Source: Allobosea psychrotolerans
Lineage (GTDB): Bacteria > Pseudomonadota > Alphaproteobacteria > Rhizobiales > Beijerinckiaceae
Reading direction: 5' to 3'
DNA: 64,000 nt
Assembly (NCBI RefSeq): GCF_002917105.1
Contig: NZ_PQFZ01000013.1
Span: forward strand, 62,001 to 126,000
Part shown: positions 63,406-64,000 of the stretch, in pieces
Layout of the letters: each line of letters opens with the position of its first letter
Numbering within the stretch: position 1 is the stretch's first letter
Made by a program: the position numbers and the translations under genes
Notes under the pieces: generated by a model
Told to the model about the DNA's origin: nothing
Database searches by the model: none
The model's input: only the letters and a program-made list of their open reading frames with translations

Positions 63406-64000
63406 ATGGCAGCTGAATTGAATGTGATCCTGGGCTCCGGCTTTCCCTATCTGACGCCTGCATCCAGGCTCGTGGCTGTCGCATTGGGCCTCATCGTCTG
63501 GCTGTTGCCGCATCCGGCTTGCGCCGGGTCATCGACGCCGCGCCCTCCCGGCGCTATTGTTCTGGCTCAAGCGGCCCCGGCCGCGCCGGCCGCTGATGCA
63601 GGCAGCCTCGAAACCCGCTACTGGAATTCGATCAAGGACAAGACGGATCTCGGCGATTTTCGGATTTATCTCGATGCCTGGCCAAACGGGCTCTATGCAG
63701 CCGAGGCGCGCGCCCGGATCGAGCGCTTGAGCGGCAAGGCGCCGCCCCCCTCTGCGCCCGCTCCCGCTGCGCCGGTCGCGCCTGCCAATGCTCCCTTGCA
63801 GGATTGCGCCGAGTGCCCGCCGATGATTCCCATCGCAGCGGGCGCTTTCGCCATGGGATCGACCGAACAGTTCCGCTTCGAGGCGCCGGTCCACACCGTC
63901 ACCATCCGGAAGCCGTTTTATATCGGCCGCACCGAAGTGACCTACGATGAATGGGATGCCTGCGTCGCGGCCAAGGGCTGCGCGTTCTCGCCGGACGATC
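63406..64000 (+). CDS. Formylglycine-generating enzyme (SUMF1)-like protein, 5' part
   Basis: The frame is open from ATG 63406 to the window end (198 codons). An N-terminal membrane/signal segment (VALGLIVWLLPHPACA) is followed by an Ala/Pro-rich linker and a short region YWNSIKDKTDLGDFRIYLDAWPNG, common in proteins with peptidase- or kinase-linked domains. The SUMF1/FGE-type domain then starts with CPPMIPIAAGAFAMGS and IGRTEVTYDEWDACV. Catalytic residues lie beyond the window, so enzyme activity cannot be judged; many relatives are non-catalytic. Confidence 0.8.
   Translation, partial: MAAELNVILGSGFPYLTPASRLVAVALGLIVWLLPHPACAGSSTPRPPGAIVLAQAAPAAPAADAGSLETRYWNSIKDKTDLGDFRIYLDAWPNGLYAAEARARIERLSGKAPPPSAPAPAAPVAPANAPLQDCAECPPMIPIAAGAFAMGSTEQFRFEAPVHTVTIRKPFYIGRTEVTYDEWDACVAAKGCAFSPDD

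Overview
This is a 64 kb high-GC chromosomal window. Its gene content fits an alphaproteobacterium of the order Hyphomicrobiales, and the mixture of families and dispersed palindromic repeats is most like a Bosea-type genome. The genus is an inference from recollection, not a search. No transposase, integrase, CRISPR array, rRNA or tRNA was recognised. The content is mainly transport and catabolism, cut up by many short dispersed repeats.

Layout. 1-3.8 kb: a partial VWA/CoxE-like gene, an HU protein, a flavin monooxygenase and two PilZ proteins, one preceded by a CtrA-type box. 3.9-9.4 kb: a cupin gene and a complete branched-chain-type (Liv/HAAT) ABC importer. A near-palindrome centred on AAGCTT lies upstream of both the importer binding-protein gene and the monooxygenase, suggesting one regulon, perhaps for an aromatic acid. 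9.6-21 kb: a purine catabolic block with a BMP-type nucleobase/nucleoside ABC importer, xdhC, xdhB, xdhA and a divergent guanine deaminase. 21-29 kb: a D-amino-acid aminotransferase, a D-2-hydroxyacid dehydrogenase and a peptide-type ABC importer. 29-34.7 kb: NADP malic enzyme, then a three-gene MoxR ATPase / metallopeptidase-VWA / LCCL-domain operon. 35-48 kb: a stand-alone RAM-domain protein, several alpha/beta hydrolases, a Rhizobium etli-type asparaginase, a SulP transporter, a Tat-exported repeat protein, MeaB, and an AsnC regulator divergent from a methionine gamma-lyase-like gene. 48-56.4 kb: an exported SH3 protein with a YkuD-like neighbour, a DUF3750 protein and a potFGHI polyamine importer. 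56.4-62 kb: both methylmalonyl-CoA mutase subunit genes, separated by thiD and a decayed toxin-antitoxin module. 62-64 kb: a double-DUF4399 protein and a partial formylglycine-generating-enzyme-like protein.

Working together. Guanine deaminase, xanthine dehydrogenase and the BMP importer form a purine salvage/catabolism unit. Methionine gamma-lyase (product 2-oxobutyrate, then propionyl-CoA), the mutase and MeaB fit a propionyl-CoA to succinyl-CoA route, and malic enzyme could drain the resulting C4 acids.

Most unusual features. (1) Palindromic repeats of at least four families fill many intergenic gaps and have also entered genes: in frame in xdhA, in frame within the signal-peptide region of the SH3 protein gene, and destructively in a RelE/HigB-like toxin gene. 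(2) The MoxR / metallopeptidase-VWA / LCCL operon is a candidate for an undescribed system. Start codons were chosen by eye from Shine-Dalgarno sequences, overlaps and family alignments from memory.
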